Positions 27,623-37,471 are shown, counted from the first letter of the stretch. The stretch: 64,000 nt of DNA from Hirschia sp964342355 (GCA_964342355.1 CAYFFG010000008.1:1-64000), one strand, 5' to 3'. Program-made: numbers and translations. The notes: generated by a model from the letters alone, not told the origin.

Positions 27623-27949
27623 CTATTCCTGTTGATCGGGACGGGGATGGTCATCCATGTAAAGGCGCGCCTCGTTGACCAGCATGTTCGCCGCATCAAC
27701 GGTATCTGTTTGAGAAACCGAGAGTTTTAGGTCTTCTTCCTCGATTTTCCATAAGTAATCTGCAACCTCGGAAGGTGGCGCTTCGTTGAGTAACAAGCGT
27801 AATACGCCGGGGACAAGCGCATCATAAACGCCTTCAGAATTTGGATCTTCGTTTATGTCCATCGGATCCCAGTCGCGCCACAACACTTCGCTAACCACCT
27901 GAGACAAGCCTTGAAGCCAACGGTCCAGTTCGGTTTCTTGTTTCGGCAT
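27623..27949 (-). CDS. Small acidic protein in the methylmalonyl-CoA mutase operon
   Basis: 108 residues, acidic, no membrane span. It has a tryptophan-rich helix then WRDWDPMDINEDPNSEGVY and LVPGVLRLLLNEAP, which loosely resembles small DUF1871-like proteins (W-D-P-x-x-x-N and Y-D-x-Y-V-P patterns), but I cannot assign a family firmly. It sits 17 bases after mutB and 45 bases before meaB on the same transcript. A role in mutase maturation is possible but unproven. Confidence 0.72.
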   Translation of the reverse strand: MPKQETELDRWLQGLSQVVSEVLWRDWDPMDINEDPNSEGVYDALVPGVLRLLLNEAPPSEVADYLWKIEEEDLKLSVSQTDTVDAANMLVNEARLYMDDHPRPDQQE

Positions 27950-27966
27950 TTTGCGACTGATGCTCC

Positions 27967-30123
27967 CTAAGTGTGTCCCAGCTGGGCGTTCAGTTTCTCG
28001 ATCAATTGAGCCGCAGCCTCAGCGATAACAGTGCCTGGAGCGAAGATGGCAGCCGCGCCAGCTTCGTAAAGCGCATCATAATCCTGAGGCGGTACGACTC
28101 CGCCTACGACGATCATAGCGTCTTCACGCCCCTGGTCGGCAAGTGCTTTTTTGAGTTCTGGCACAAGAGTGAGGTGTCCAGCGGCTAGTGATGAGGCTGC
28201 AACCACATGCACATCGTTTTCAACCGCTTGGCGCGCGGCTTCGTCGGGTGTTTGGAAAAGTGGTCCAATATCAACGTCCCAACCAAGGTCCGCCATGCCG
28301 GAAGCAACAACTTTCTGACCGCGGTCGTGTCCGTCCTGACCCATTTTGGCAATTAGAATACGTGGACGGCGTCCTTCATTTTCTTCAAACGTTTCGGCTA
28401 GTTTGCGCGCTTTTTCAACTTGATCGGATTTAGCAGTCATTCCAGAAGCATAAACACCCTGAATCGATTTGATAACGGCTTTGTGGCGGCCTACGACTTT
28501 TTCAATCGCTTCGGAAATTTCACCAACAGTTGCGTGCGCGCGTGCAGCGTCAACTCCGAGAGCAAGCAAATTGCCTTCGCCTGTTTCAACAGACTTTGTA
28601 ATTGCATTGAGTTTCTGTTGGACAAGATTGTCGTCACGATTGCTTTTCAATGTGGCGAGCTTTTCCAGCTGGCGTTGGCGTACGCTCGCGTTGTCAACTT
28701 TGAGGACTGGAACATCTTCAGGTTCGTCAAGGCGGAATTTGTTGACGCCGACCACCGTTTGAACGCCGGAGTCGATGCGCGCCTGAGTTTTGGCGGCAGC
28801 TTCTTCGATACGCAGTTTAGGCAGACCCTCTTCGATGGCTTTCGCCATACCGCCAAGCTCTTCAACTTCTTGAATATGCGCCCATGCGCGCGCGGCGAGG
28901 TCATGCGTGAGGCGCTCCACATAATATGACCCGCCCCACATGTCGATTGTGCGACAAGCGCCGCCTTCCTGCTGGAGGAAGATTTGGGTGTTCCTGGCGA
29001 TGCGCGCTGAGAAATCAGTTGGCAGCGCTAGCGCTTCATCCAATGCGTTTGTGTGAAGTGATTGCGTTTGCCCGTTCGCTGACGCCATGGCCTCTAAACA
29101 GGTGCGCACGACGTTATTGTAAACGTCCTGGGCGGTTAGGGACCAGCCTGATGTCTGTGAGTGCGTGCGAAGCGACAATGACTTGTCTGACTTGGGATTG
29201 AACTGATCCACAAGTCGCGCCCACAAAAGGCGTCCAGCGCGCATTTTGGCGACTTCCATGAAGTAGTTCATGCCGATCGCCCAGAAGAAAGACAGGCGCG
29301 GAGCAAATTTGTCGACATCGAGACCGGCGTCGATGCCTGCGCGGATATATTCAACACCGTCAGCAAGTGTGTAAGCAAGCTCTAGGTCCGCAGTCGCGCC
29401 AGCTTCCTGCATGTGATAGCCGGAAATCGAGATTGAGTTGAATTTCGGCATATTTTGCGAGGTGTACGCAAAGATGTCTGAAATGATCCGCATGGAGGGC
29501 GCAGGCGGGTAGATATAGGTATTGCGCACCATGAACTCTTTCAGAATGTCGTTCTGGATGGTGCCTGAAAGTTTGTCGGGGGAAACGCCCTGTTCCTCCG
29601 CCGCGACGATGTAAAGCGCGAGAATAGGCAGAACAGCGCCATTCATCGTCATGGAGACGGACATTTTGTCGAGCGGAATACCGTCAAACAGCGTGCGCAT
29701 GTCGAGAATTGAGTCGATCGCCACACCAGCCATGCCGACGTCGCCCATAACGCGCGGGTGGTCTGAGTCGTAACCACGGTGGGTGGCAAGGTCGAAAGCG
29801 ACAGATAAGCCTTTTTGACCAGCAGCAAGGTTGCGCCGGTAAAAAGCGTTGGATTCTTCAGCGGTTGAAAACCCAGCATATTGGCGGATTGTCCAGGGAC
29901 GCTGAGTGTACATGGTCGGGTAAGGGCCACGTCCAAACGGTGCGATGCCTGGCCAGTCATCCAGATAGTCCAGTTTAGAGGTATCAGCCGCCGTATAAAG
30001 CGATTTTACTTCAACATCTTCAGGGGTGACCCACGCATCGCTGCCGGATGTTTCCGGAAAGGCGCCATCATGCGTTGCCGTTGCTAAAGCAATTTTGGAA
30101 AAATCAGGATGTGTGACTGACAT
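27967..30123 (-). CDS. mutB: Methylmalonyl-CoA mutase large (alpha) subunit
   Basis: 718 residues, the typical length. Isomerises (R)-methylmalonyl-CoA and succinyl-CoA using adenosylcobalamin, in propionate, odd-chain fatty acid and branched amino acid breakdown. The N-terminal TIM barrel starts with the RPWTIRQYAGFSTAEESN active-site region. The C-terminal B12 domain (about 585-715) has GQDGHDRG, whose histidine replaces the cobalt lower ligand (base-off/His-on). It follows mutA by 91 bases and precedes the small acidic protein and meaB. Confidence 0.97.
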   Translation of the reverse strand: MSVTHPDFSKIALATATHDGAFPETSGSDAWVTPEDVEVKSLYTAADTSKLDYLDDWPGIAPFGRGPYPTMYTQRPWTIRQYAGFSTAEESNAFYRRNLAAGQKGLSVAFDLATHRGYDSDHPRVMGDVGMAGVAIDSILDMRTLFDGIPLDKMSVSMTMNGAVLPILALYIVAAEEQGVSPDKLSGTIQNDILKEFMVRNTYIYPPAPSMRIISDIFAYTSQNMPKFNSISISGYHMQEAGATADLELAYTLADGVEYIRAGIDAGLDVDKFAPRLSFFWAIGMNYFMEVAKMRAGRLLWARLVDQFNPKSDKSLSLRTHSQTSGWSLTAQDVYNNVVRTCLEAMASANGQTQSLHTNALDEALALPTDFSARIARNTQIFLQQEGGACRTIDMWGGSYYVERLTHDLAARAWAHIQEVEELGGMAKAIEEGLPKLRIEEAAAKTQARIDSGVQTVVGVNKFRLDEPEDVPVLKVDNASVRQRQLEKLATLKSNRDDNLVQQKLNAITKSVETGEGNLLALGVDAARAHATVGEISEAIEKVVGRHKAVIKSIQGVYASGMTAKSDQVEKARKLAETFEENEGRRPRILIAKMGQDGHDRGQKVVASGMADLGWDVDIGPLFQTPDEAARQAVENDVHVVAASSLAAGHLTLVPELKKALADQGREDAMIVVGGVVPPQDYDALYEAGAAAIFAPGTVIAEAAAQLIEKLNAQLGHT

Positions 30124-30214
30124 GGCGATCTGTTCCCGTGTCCTTACATCTCTTTATCTATCAATTCTTGAGATGCAGCAAAATGTCCAAGCTGCGGAGT
30201 GCGCAGCAACGTAT

Positions 30215-32233
30215 TTACAATGTGAGACCAAGCTCACTGTGGGCGAGTTCAAGGACAGCAACGACATTGACACCCACATGGATGAACTCGTCTATGCCCG
30301 CTTCGCGCCAACTGGCTTCATAATCGTCAAGCGGACGACCAGCCAAATAGAGGCGTGTGACACCCGCAGCGCCAAGTTGGCGCGCGACGTCAGATGCGAG
30401 TGCGCCATAATCAGTGTCAGATCCACAAATGCATGCGATTTCACAGCCTGAGGCTTCAAATGCTTTGCCAAGGGCTTCAGCACCACCTGTTACAGGAACT
30501 GCCTCAATTCCGCCCGCTGCAAAGAAGTTGGTCGCAAAGCCTACGCGCGCTGTGTGATCTGCAAGCTTTCCGATAGCGGCGAGGAATATTTTGGGACGGC
30601 CGCCCTTCTTCTCTGCGTATGCGTCAGCAAATTTGCGCAGACGTTCGAAGGGTTTTGCCAAACGAACAGGCCAAAGCGGATCAATAAGCTCACCTTCTGA
30701 CTCTATGGACAAGTCCTCAATTGTGGCGCCGTTCTTAGATGCGGCAACGAGGTCTGTGAGCGCCCTGGAGATTGGTTTAGTTCCCGTGGGGGGAGTAGCA
30801 GACGCAAGAATTGCAGTCAGATCAGGTTTAACAACTTCTGCCGGCGTTTCATCCAGTAATGGGAAATCAGACACGCCTGTGACTTGTACCTTACGATGCG
30901 CGACATGGCGCAAACGCTCGGCGCGCGTTTCAAGGACTTTGGCTTGGAAATGGCCTTCTTGAAGGGAAGACAATAAGCCATCCTTTGCTTCAATCTCCTG
31001 GAAAAGCGACCAGGCAGTCTCTGCAAGTTCGTCGGCGAGTTTTGCCACACTCCAGGCGCCGCCGGCTGGATCAACGACTTTACCCAGATTGGATTCTTCT
31101 TGAGCAATGATCTGCGTATTGCGCGCGATGCGACGTGCGAGCTTGCTTGGAAGGCCAAGAGCGTCTGTGAAGGGGCGCACTGTAACGATATCAGCGCCGC
31201 CAACGCCACCAGCAAAACATGAAGCGGTTGCGCGCAACATATTTACCCAAGGATCGCGGGCAGTCAGCATGCGGCGAGAAGAGACAACCTGAAGCGTCAT
31301 TGTGCAGGCGTTGTCAGATGCGCCAAAAGCTTTGGCGACGGTCGCCCACACGCGACGAGCCGCGCGGATCTTAGCGATCTCCAGAATATATTCGGGGCCG
31401 ACAGAAAGTGTGAAGAGGAAGCTGGAGGCGGCCTCATCGGGCGTTATGACTGCGTCTACTAGAGTGCGCATATAGGCGGAGGCGCATGCTGCAAGATATG
31501 CGATTTCCTGAGCTTCTGAACCGCCAGCCTCATGAATTGAGCGCGCATCTATGCGTAGCGATGTCGACTGAGGAAATTGTGAAGCGACAGACTTTGTAAA
31601 CTCGCTTGTTTCACTGAGCGTATTTTCAATTGAATCAGACAGTGCGCCCGTACGCGTCAGTGTGCCAATTGGATCGACATTGAATGACAGCTTCAGTGTG
31701 GAAGAGTCGTATTTCTGGTCTTCAAGATAAGCGATGAACAGGGCGGCTGCTTCGATGCCAGATGCGGCTGATGCGCCTGTTGTGTCCAAGCCGATTGGCG
31801 CAAGATCTAAACGCACGCCATCGAGTAATTTGGCAAGGTCCTGAGTCGTACGAACACAAACGCCGCGCTGACCTTCTGCATCAATGCGTAGCTCGATTGA
31901 GCTGACACCGTGTTCCAGGTCATAAATCAGATCTGTGTTCGCCTGTTCGACAGACGGATGAGAGATTATCTGACGAATATCCCAAGGCAAATATGCATCT
32001 GTTGAGGCGCTAGTGCCGCGAACATATGGAAACTGCCCTGGCAATCCGGCTGAATCAGAAGATGCGGCCCAATCGTCCTCACGATAAAGCGCTTTTACGG
32101 TCAGGCCGTCATAGGTTTTTGAATTGAGCTTTTCAGGCTTTCCGCCTTTTAAGGCTTTTTCGACCTGTGCTCGCCATTGGGCCTCGTCTCCGTCCGGAAA
32201 TCCGGAAGACAAGGAAAGGATTTCGTCGCTCAT
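30215..32233 (-). CDS. mutA: Methylmalonyl-CoA mutase small (beta) subunit
   Basis: 672 residues, start at ATG 32233 (MSDEILSLSSGFPDGDEAQW). It has the same barrel-plus-flavodoxin-like architecture as MutB. The C-terminal domain lacks DxHxxG: the equivalent stretch reads IGKLADHTARVG, so it does not bind cobalamin and is the structural subunit of an alpha-beta enzyme. First gene of the operon mutA, mutB, small acidic gene, meaB, GFA gene. A strong hairpin precedes it. Confidence 0.93.
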   Translation of the reverse strand: MSDEILSLSSGFPDGDEAQWRAQVEKALKGGKPEKLNSKTYDGLTVKALYREDDWAASSDSAGLPGQFPYVRGTSASTDAYLPWDIRQIISHPSVEQANTDLIYDLEHGVSSIELRIDAEGQRGVCVRTTQDLAKLLDGVRLDLAPIGLDTTGASAASGIEAAALFIAYLEDQKYDSSTLKLSFNVDPIGTLTRTGALSDSIENTLSETSEFTKSVASQFPQSTSLRIDARSIHEAGGSEAQEIAYLAACASAYMRTLVDAVITPDEAASSFLFTLSVGPEYILEIAKIRAARRVWATVAKAFGASDNACTMTLQVVSSRRMLTARDPWVNMLRATASCFAGGVGGADIVTVRPFTDALGLPSKLARRIARNTQIIAQEESNLGKVVDPAGGAWSVAKLADELAETAWSLFQEIEAKDGLLSSLQEGHFQAKVLETRAERLRHVAHRKVQVTGVSDFPLLDETPAEVVKPDLTAILASATPPTGTKPISRALTDLVAASKNGATIEDLSIESEGELIDPLWPVRLAKPFERLRKFADAYAEKKGGRPKIFLAAIGKLADHTARVGFATNFFAAGGIEAVPVTGGAEALGKAFEASGCEIACICGSDTDYGALASDVARQLGAAGVTRLYLAGRPLDDYEASWREAGIDEFIHVGVNVVAVLELAHSELGLTL

Positions 32234-32360
32234 TATGCGTCCCGAGGTATTGCTTCTGACGTCAGTTTTACAATGTTCAGGAAATAACAGCACCACGCAG
32301 CAGGCATGGTCAAGTCGTGGCGGTTAAAGAGTGAGGCTGGCGATTAGTCGCATATATCGT

Positions 32361-32388
32361 TGCAACGCACCAAAAATGGTGCGTTGCA
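32361..32388. terminator. Perfect 12-base hairpin between transglycosylase gene and mutA
   Basis: The arms TGCAACGCACCA and TGGTGCGTTGCA with an AAAA loop lie after the lytic transglycosylase stop and before mutA, both on the minus strand. There is no long T run after the stem on the minus strand, so it may be a terminator helped by Rho, or an mRNA-end hairpin. Confidence 0.55.
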
Positions 32389-32405
32389 TCAAGGGATGCT
32401 TGGAA

Positions 32406-34442
32406 TTAACCGCCTCGGTGCAGATCTTCGACTAGACGAATATTGGTGGGATCGCCGGTGAGGCGGTGTCGGTAAACCTGTGTGTTCTCCAAGATGCGCT
32501 GAACGTAGTTGCGCGTTTCGGAAAATGGAATGCTTTCAACAAAGTCGATGGGGTCAATTTCACCCGTGCGCGGATCACCATATTCTTCCACCCAGCGATA
32601 TGCTCTGCTTGGGCCGGCATTATAGGCGGAAAGTGCAAGCACATATGATCCGTTGAAGCGCTCAATCAACTCGTCCAGATAGCCACGGCCGAGGCGGAAA
32701 TTGTATTCTGGATCGTCTGTTAGCCAGCTGGTTCGGTATGGCAAACCTGTTTTACGTGCTGTGTTACGGCCTGTAGCTGGCAATAATTGCATCATGCCAT
32801 GAGCGTTGGCGTGGCTGATCGCGTTAGGAGTGAGTTCGCTTTCCTGGCGGGATAACGCAAGTATCAAAGCTGGTTCGGCTATGCCCGAATCTGGGCTGTC
32901 AGGGATTGCAACGATTGGAAATGCCGCTGCCGGTGCGACAACGCCTTTGGCCAACCCAGCTTTTCCACCGCGAATACCTGCTCTGGGCTTGAGGTAAAAA
33001 ATTGCCAGATCAGAGAGCATCTGATGTTCCTGAACGGTCGTCAGCAGGTCATCAATGTGAAAAGAGAAGCGTTCAAATGAACTCAAGCGACCTGTTTCTG
33101 CTAACAGTTTAGCTGCGCGAACAACTGATTTATCGTGGAATTGTGCGCTTTCCTCTGGAGACGGGTCTGTTGGAGTTGCAAAGACCAGTGTGGCCGTAAC
33201 GCCATTCAGGTTTTGCAGTCTTTCAGCGGCGAGCTGTCCGTAATACGTGAAGCTATGTTCAGCAGCAGCTTGGTAGGCTTGAGCTGCTTCCTCCGAGCGA
33301 TCAAGAGAATTAAGCGCTTCGCCTTTCCAGAAAAGGCCACGTGATAGGCTGATTGGAGAGCCCACATTGTCGGCTAATGAAGTGAAGTGACTAAGCGCAG
33401 CTTCCTTTTTGTTGAGGTATCGAAGCGCGATCCAGCCTGCGAAAAATTCCGCTTCGGCGAAATCTACACCGCTTTCCAAATGGTGGGGGGCTGTAAGTGC
33501 GTATGCTTCTTCCCAGCGGTCATCACGGATGAGCGTACGAAGGGCAATACTGCGTTCGTCCCAGATTTTACGACGGCCAGCTGGGGGGGCTTGGCTGGCG
33601 TCAATTATCTTTAGAAGTTCAAGCGAGCCTTCAAAATTACGGGTGCGTTTGCGTCTCCATTTCGCACGCTCATAGAGCAAACCCGGGTCTGATGCGTGCG
33701 ATGACGGCACATCGGCGATGATATTATCAACACCGCGCCTTCCCTCCATGAGAGCCACTCGAGCATTCATCAAAGCTGTGTCGGCTCTAGAAAGGTAGCG
33801 TTTTAATTTTGAAGCAGAGCTTCGCTGACCAGTCCATAACAGCATGTCCGCGCGCGCGCTGTGATCGCTTGAGGACAGGCGCTTTCCAAACTCAGAAAGG
33901 AGCAAAGATTCGCTGCTTCGGGCGAGGGAATGGTTGCGCCAGATGTCGACTACTAGGTCTGTCAGATTGTCTTTTTGATTGGTTGCGTCCAGACTCAGCG
34001 CTAACTGCAGTTTGCCTTGTCCTGTGATTGGGGGATTACGTTCGAACCATCTAAGTTTGGCGGAGTGGCTTAGACTAGATTCGTCAATGGCGTATTCTGC
34101 TTGTTTTTGAATGATGTCTCGTTTTGGCCAATCGGACAGATCATTAAGCGCTTCATCTAGTTCGGCAAATTCAGATCTTGCTGCTGCGTTTGTCGCCATA
34201 CGCCACAATAAGATACGACGCGCATCATTGTCTTTCAGGCGATTACGAATCTGGCGAGTCGTTGACCATTGCCCAGCGTCAGCGGCTTCAAGCGCATCAA
34301 TCAGCAGTTTAAAGTCGTCTTGAGCGACAACATTTGAATGAAGAGCCTTTTCAGGCTTCATAGAGGGAGCTGCTGGCGCAGCATAAGAGGGCGCTTCCAG
34401 CATCAGCGCCAGAGTAGAAAGGATCAAAAGAAAACGATTCAT
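32406..34442 (-). CDS. Soluble lytic murein transglycosylase (Slt-type)
   Basis: 678 residues from ATG 34442, with a signal peptide (MNRFLLILSTLALMLEAPSYAA). A long alpha-helical superhelical region (about 45-490) is followed by the SLT catalytic domain (about 520-650). The catalytic glutamate is in ALSRQESELTPNA, then GMMQLLPATG and LSAYNAGPSRAYRWV, the classical motifs. It cleaves the MurNAc-GlcNAc bond and forms 1,6-anhydro ends in the periplasm. An in-frame start 60 bases upstream would give a basic extension and is less likely. Divergent from dapA. Confidence 0.94.
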   Translation of the reverse strand: MNRFLLILSTLALMLEAPSYAAPAAPSMKPEKALHSNVVAQDDFKLLIDALEAADAGQWSTTRQIRNRLKDNDARRILLWRMATNAAARSEFAELDEALNDLSDWPKRDIIQKQAEYAIDESSLSHSAKLRWFERNPPITGQGKLQLALSLDATNQKDNLTDLVVDIWRNHSLARSSESLLLSEFGKRLSSSDHSARADMLLWTGQRSSASKLKRYLSRADTALMNARVALMEGRRGVDNIIADVPSSHASDPGLLYERAKWRRKRTRNFEGSLELLKIIDASQAPPAGRRKIWDERSIALRTLIRDDRWEEAYALTAPHHLESGVDFAEAEFFAGWIALRYLNKKEAALSHFTSLADNVGSPISLSRGLFWKGEALNSLDRSEEAAQAYQAAAEHSFTYYGQLAAERLQNLNGVTATLVFATPTDPSPEESAQFHDKSVVRAAKLLAETGRLSSFERFSFHIDDLLTTVQEHQMLSDLAIFYLKPRAGIRGGKAGLAKGVVAPAAAFPIVAIPDSPDSGIAEPALILALSRQESELTPNAISHANAHGMMQLLPATGRNTARKTGLPYRTSWLTDDPEYNFRLGRGYLDELIERFNGSYVLALSAYNAGPSRAYRWVEEYGDPRTGEIDPIDFVESIPFSETRNYVQRILENTQVYRHRLTGDPTNIRLVEDLHRGG

Positions 34443-34551
34443 GTCTTGCAAAACCCGCCTTCGACGCAAATAACCAGTCCTCAACATGGTTCTTCGGCGC
34501 AATTTAGGCGCCGAGTTTACAATAATAGATTAAATCGGTCCGGAGGACGCG

Positions 34552-35430
34552 ATGTTTCAAGGGTCTATCCCTGCACTTATTACGCCATTTCGTGACGGAA
34601 AAGTGGACGAAAAGGCATTTCAGCAGTTGGTATCACGCCAAATTGAGGCGGGATCACATGCGCTTGTGCCATGTGGCACGACTGGAGAGAGCGCAACACT
34701 GACGCATGAAGAACACCGCCGTGTCGTGGAATTGTGTGTAGAAGTGGCTGCTGGAAAGGTACCTGTTATCGCGGGCGCAGGGTCTAATTCGACACACGAA
34801 GCGGTTGGACTGGTTCAACATGCCAAGGCTGTCGGTGCGCATGCCGCATTGACGGTTTGTCCGTACTATAACCGTCCATCTCAAGTAGGGCTGGAAAACC
34901 ATTTCCGCACAATTGCTGATTCGGTTGAATTGCCTTTGGTCCTTTATAACGTGCCGGCGCGGACCAGTTCTGATCTTGAGCCTGAAACTTTGGGGCGACT
35001 TGCAAGTCATCCTAATGTTGTTGGTGTTAAGGATGCTTCAGGCGAGCTTGGTAGAGTTGCTTGGCACAGGTCGTTGTGTGCTGACGAATTTGCATTGATC
35101 AGTGGTGATGATCCGACAGCTGTCGGATTTTATGCGCTGGGCGGATCAGGCTGTATCTCAGTTTCAGCCAACGTTGCGCCGAAAGCCAGCGCCGACATGC
35201 ATAATGCTCTTTTGGCTGGTGACTTTGCAGAAGGCCGCAAAATCAATGCGACGCTTCAGCGTTTGCATCGGGCGTTGTTTTTGGAACCCAGTCCGGCGCC
35301 GACGAAGTTTGCGTTGGCGCAACTCGGTTTGTGTGCGCCTGATGTGCGCTCTCCAATTGTGGAGGTGCAATCCGAGGACGTTAAGCGCGAAATCATCGCA
35401 GCTATGGAAGAAGCAGGCGCGATCGCCTAG
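34552..35430 (+). CDS. dapA: 4-hydroxy-tetrahydrodipicolinate synthase
   Basis: 292 residues. Condenses pyruvate with aspartate semialdehyde in lysine and diaminopimelate synthesis. TIM barrel with CGTTGESATLTHEEH, the active-site tyrosine in CPYYNRPSQ and the Schiff-base lysine in VVGVKDASGE. A CGGAGGAC ribosome binding site lies about 7 bases before ATG. It is 9 bases upstream of smpB, with which it is probably co-transcribed. Confidence 0.97.
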   Translation: MFQGSIPALITPFRDGKVDEKAFQQLVSRQIEAGSHALVPCGTTGESATLTHEEHRRVVELCVEVAAGKVPVIAGAGSNSTHEAVGLVQHAKAVGAHAALTVCPYYNRPSQVGLENHFRTIADSVELPLVLYNVPARTSSDLEPETLGRLASHPNVVGVKDASGELGRVAWHRSLCADEFALISGDDPTAVGFYALGGSGCISVSANVAPKASADMHNALLAGDFAEGRKINATLQRLHRALFLEPSPAPTKFALAQLGLCAPDVRSPIVEVQSEDVKREIIAAMEEAGAIA

Positions 35431-35439
35431 ATTGTCAAA

Positions 35440-35913
35440 ATGGCAAAAAAGAAATCAAGCGGAGATGGTCTCGTTGCGGAGAACCGTCAGGCGCGCAGAA
35501 ATTATGAAGTGGTCGACACGTTAGAGGCCGGGATTGCGCTTTTGGGAACGGAAGTGAAATCACTGCGTCTGGGGCGTGCGAATATCGCAGAAAGCTATGC
35601 GCGCGAAGAAGAAGGTGAGCTGGTTTTGGTCAACGCGTCCATACCAGAATATCCGCCAGCGGCGCGATTTAACCATCCGCCCACGCGCATGCGGAAGCTT
35701 TTGCTGAAAAAGAAAGAGCTGGCGAAACTTTTTCAGGGCACGCAGCGCGATGGAATGACTATTGTTCCGCTGAAGCTTTATTTTAATGATCGCGGCATTG
35801 CTAAACTATTGCTCGGCATGGCCAAGGGTCGGAAAAATGTCGATAAACGCGACGTCGAGAAAAAGCGCGACTGGGACAAACAAAAAGCACGTTTAATGCG
35901 GAATCGCGGCTAG
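35440..35913 (+). CDS. smpB: SsrA-binding protein SmpB
   Basis: 157 residues, OB-fold protein that binds tmRNA and delivers it to stalled ribosomes. Conserved segments: AENRQARRNYEVVDTLEAGI, GTEVKSLRLGRANIAESYA and the basic C-terminal tail KGRKNVDKRDVEKKRDWDK. It lies between dapA and dusA, all in the same direction. The tmRNA gene is not in this window. Confidence 0.98.
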   Translation: MAKKKSSGDGLVAENRQARRNYEVVDTLEAGIALLGTEVKSLRLGRANIAESYAREEEGELVLVNASIPEYPPAARFNHPPTRMRKLLLKKKELAKLFQGTQRDGMTIVPLKLYFNDRGIAKLLLGMAKGRKNVDKRDVEKKRDWDKQKARLMRNRG

Positions 35914-35922
35914 GTCGTTCGG

Positions 35923-36936
35923 ATGAGCAAACCCAGCTACACATTCTCGGTTGCGCCTATGATGGATTGGACCGATAGGCATTGTCGCATGCTGCATCGC
36001 AGTTTCACGAAACGCGCGCTGTTATACACGGAAATGGTGACCGCCGATGCTGTTATCCACGGTGATCAGAAACGTCTAATCGGCTACCATGACGGCGAGC
36101 ATCCGGTTGCGTTGCAGTTGGGCGGATCTGATCCAGTCAAACTGGCTGAGGCCGCCAAAATTGGCGAACAGTTTGGATATGATGAAATAAACCTCAATTG
36201 CGGCTGTCCGTCTGATCGTGTGCAGTCAGGCGCTTTTGGCGCGTGCCTCATGCGAGAGCCTGAACGTGTCGCAGACTGCGTGTCAGCTATGCGTAATGCA
36301 GTGTCTGTTCCGGTAACTGTAAAGTGCCGCATCGGGATAGATGACGATGACCCAGAAGAGCGCCTATTTGGTTTTGTAGATCAAGTGGCGTCAGCAGGCT
36401 GTGAAATATTTATTGTGCACGCACGTAAGGCGTGGTTGCAGGGACTAAGCCCAAAAGAGAACCGCGACATTCCGCCGTTGGATTATGAACTCGTTGCGCG
36501 ATTGAAGCGTGATCGACCAAACTTGGTGATCAGCCTAAACGGCGGTCTTGGCAGTTTTGATTTAGCTAAAGCTGAATTGGATCGCTTTGACGGCGTGATG
36601 TTGGGACGCGCGGCGTACCATGAACCTGGGTTGTTAGGAGCGGTCGATGCAGAAATATTTGGGGAATTGTCACACGATGTAGGTCCTTGGGAAGCCTTGG
36701 AGAATTATCGCGAATACATGCTCAGCCAACTGACAGAAGGCGTTCATCTGCATGCAATGACACGCCATATGATGGGCATGTTTGCCGGACTACCTGGCGC
36801 GCGGAAATGGCGCCGCACATTGTCGGAAAATGCGCCTGGCGCGACTGGGGTTGAATCAATCGCTATCTTGGATGAAGCGTTGTCGTGCGTTCGGCGGACA
36901 GACGTTCCAGATCAAGACGTCGTTACTGATGTATAA
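35923..36936 (+). CDS. dusA: tRNA-dihydrouridine synthase A
   Basis: 337 residues. FMN-dependent reduction of uridine 20/20a in tRNA D-loops. FSVAPMMDWTDRHCRMLHR at the start, HPVALQLGGSDP, the catalytic cysteine in INLNCGCPSDRVQ, and CRIGIDDDD and NGGLGSFD are DusA features. It starts 9 bases after smpB. Its 3' end overlaps the convergent aspartic protease gene by 14 bases. Confidence 0.96.
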   Translation: MSKPSYTFSVAPMMDWTDRHCRMLHRSFTKRALLYTEMVTADAVIHGDQKRLIGYHDGEHPVALQLGGSDPVKLAEAAKIGEQFGYDEINLNCGCPSDRVQSGAFGACLMREPERVADCVSAMRNAVSVPVTVKCRIGIDDDDPEERLFGFVDQVASAGCEIFIVHARKAWLQGLSPKENRDIPPLDYELVARLKRDRPNLVISLNGGLGSFDLAKAELDRFDGVMLGRAAYHEPGLLGAVDAEIFGELSHDVGPWEALENYREYMLSQLTEGVHLHAMTRHMMGMFAGLPGARKWRRTLSENAPGATGVESIAILDEALSCVRRTDVPDQDVVTDV

Positions 36937-37471
36937 TCATATCGTGTTTGGAAACTTCCCAGCGATTGAGACGTTCTAAGAATGACATGCCGAGCAGCGA
37001 TTGTTTGAGGTTATCGTCCAAAACCACAGCATCGACATCTTTTAGCATGACGCGACCGATTTGCAGACGTTCAATCTTTAACGACGCACCGTAAACAACA
37101 CCGCTAGCCGTGTTGATCCGAAGGTCTTTTTCCATTTCATCAAAATCATAGCCCAAACGTTTTGCGTCACCGTGGGTCAGAACACAGATGCTAGCGCCAG
37201 TGTCGACCAAGAAGTCGAGAACGTGCAGATTATTGACCCGCGCGGTCGCCCAATAATGCCCGTCTTGTTTTTTGGGCAGCGATGCCGTCAGGCGACTGGG
37301 AGAAGGGATATGCTGTGAGGCGGATACAGTTTGTACCGTTGCAGAGTGACTGCTTTGAGCGATTGATTGTTTGGGTTGTTCGGATTGGCGCACCATTCCA
37401 TCACGAATGATAAGCGCAACAGCGACCGCGGCGACAACGAGGGCGGAAGGTAAGATATATCCAAGCTTCAA
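36923..37471 (-). CDS. Membrane-anchored retropepsin-like aspartic protease
   Basis: About 182 residues from a TTG start at 37471 that overlaps the stop of the upstream gene (TTGA) and has GGTG about 6 bases before; a GTG at 37504 is an alternative. One membrane span near the N-terminus (YILPSALVVAAVAVALII), a linker, then a retropepsin-type domain with a single D-T-G-A motif in FLVDTGASICVL. Such clan AA proteases (TIGR02281 type) act as homodimers. Downstream LKDVDAVVLDDNLKQSLLGM is also typical. Third gene of a tight trio with two small conserved genes. Confidence 0.88.
   Translation of the reverse strand: MKLGYILPSALVVAAVAVALIIRDGMVRQSEQPKQSIAQSSHSATVQTVSASQHIPSPSRLTASLPKKQDGHYWATARVNNLHVLDFLVDTGASICVLTHGDAKRLGYDFDEMEKDLRINTASGVVYGASLKIERLQIGRVMLKDVDAVVLDDNLKQSLLGMSFLERLNRWEVSKHDMIIHQ

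Noticed and set aside
32234..32405. Cobalamin riboswitch upstream of mutA
   Set aside because: Only a simple 12-base hairpin is present; no conserved riboswitch core.
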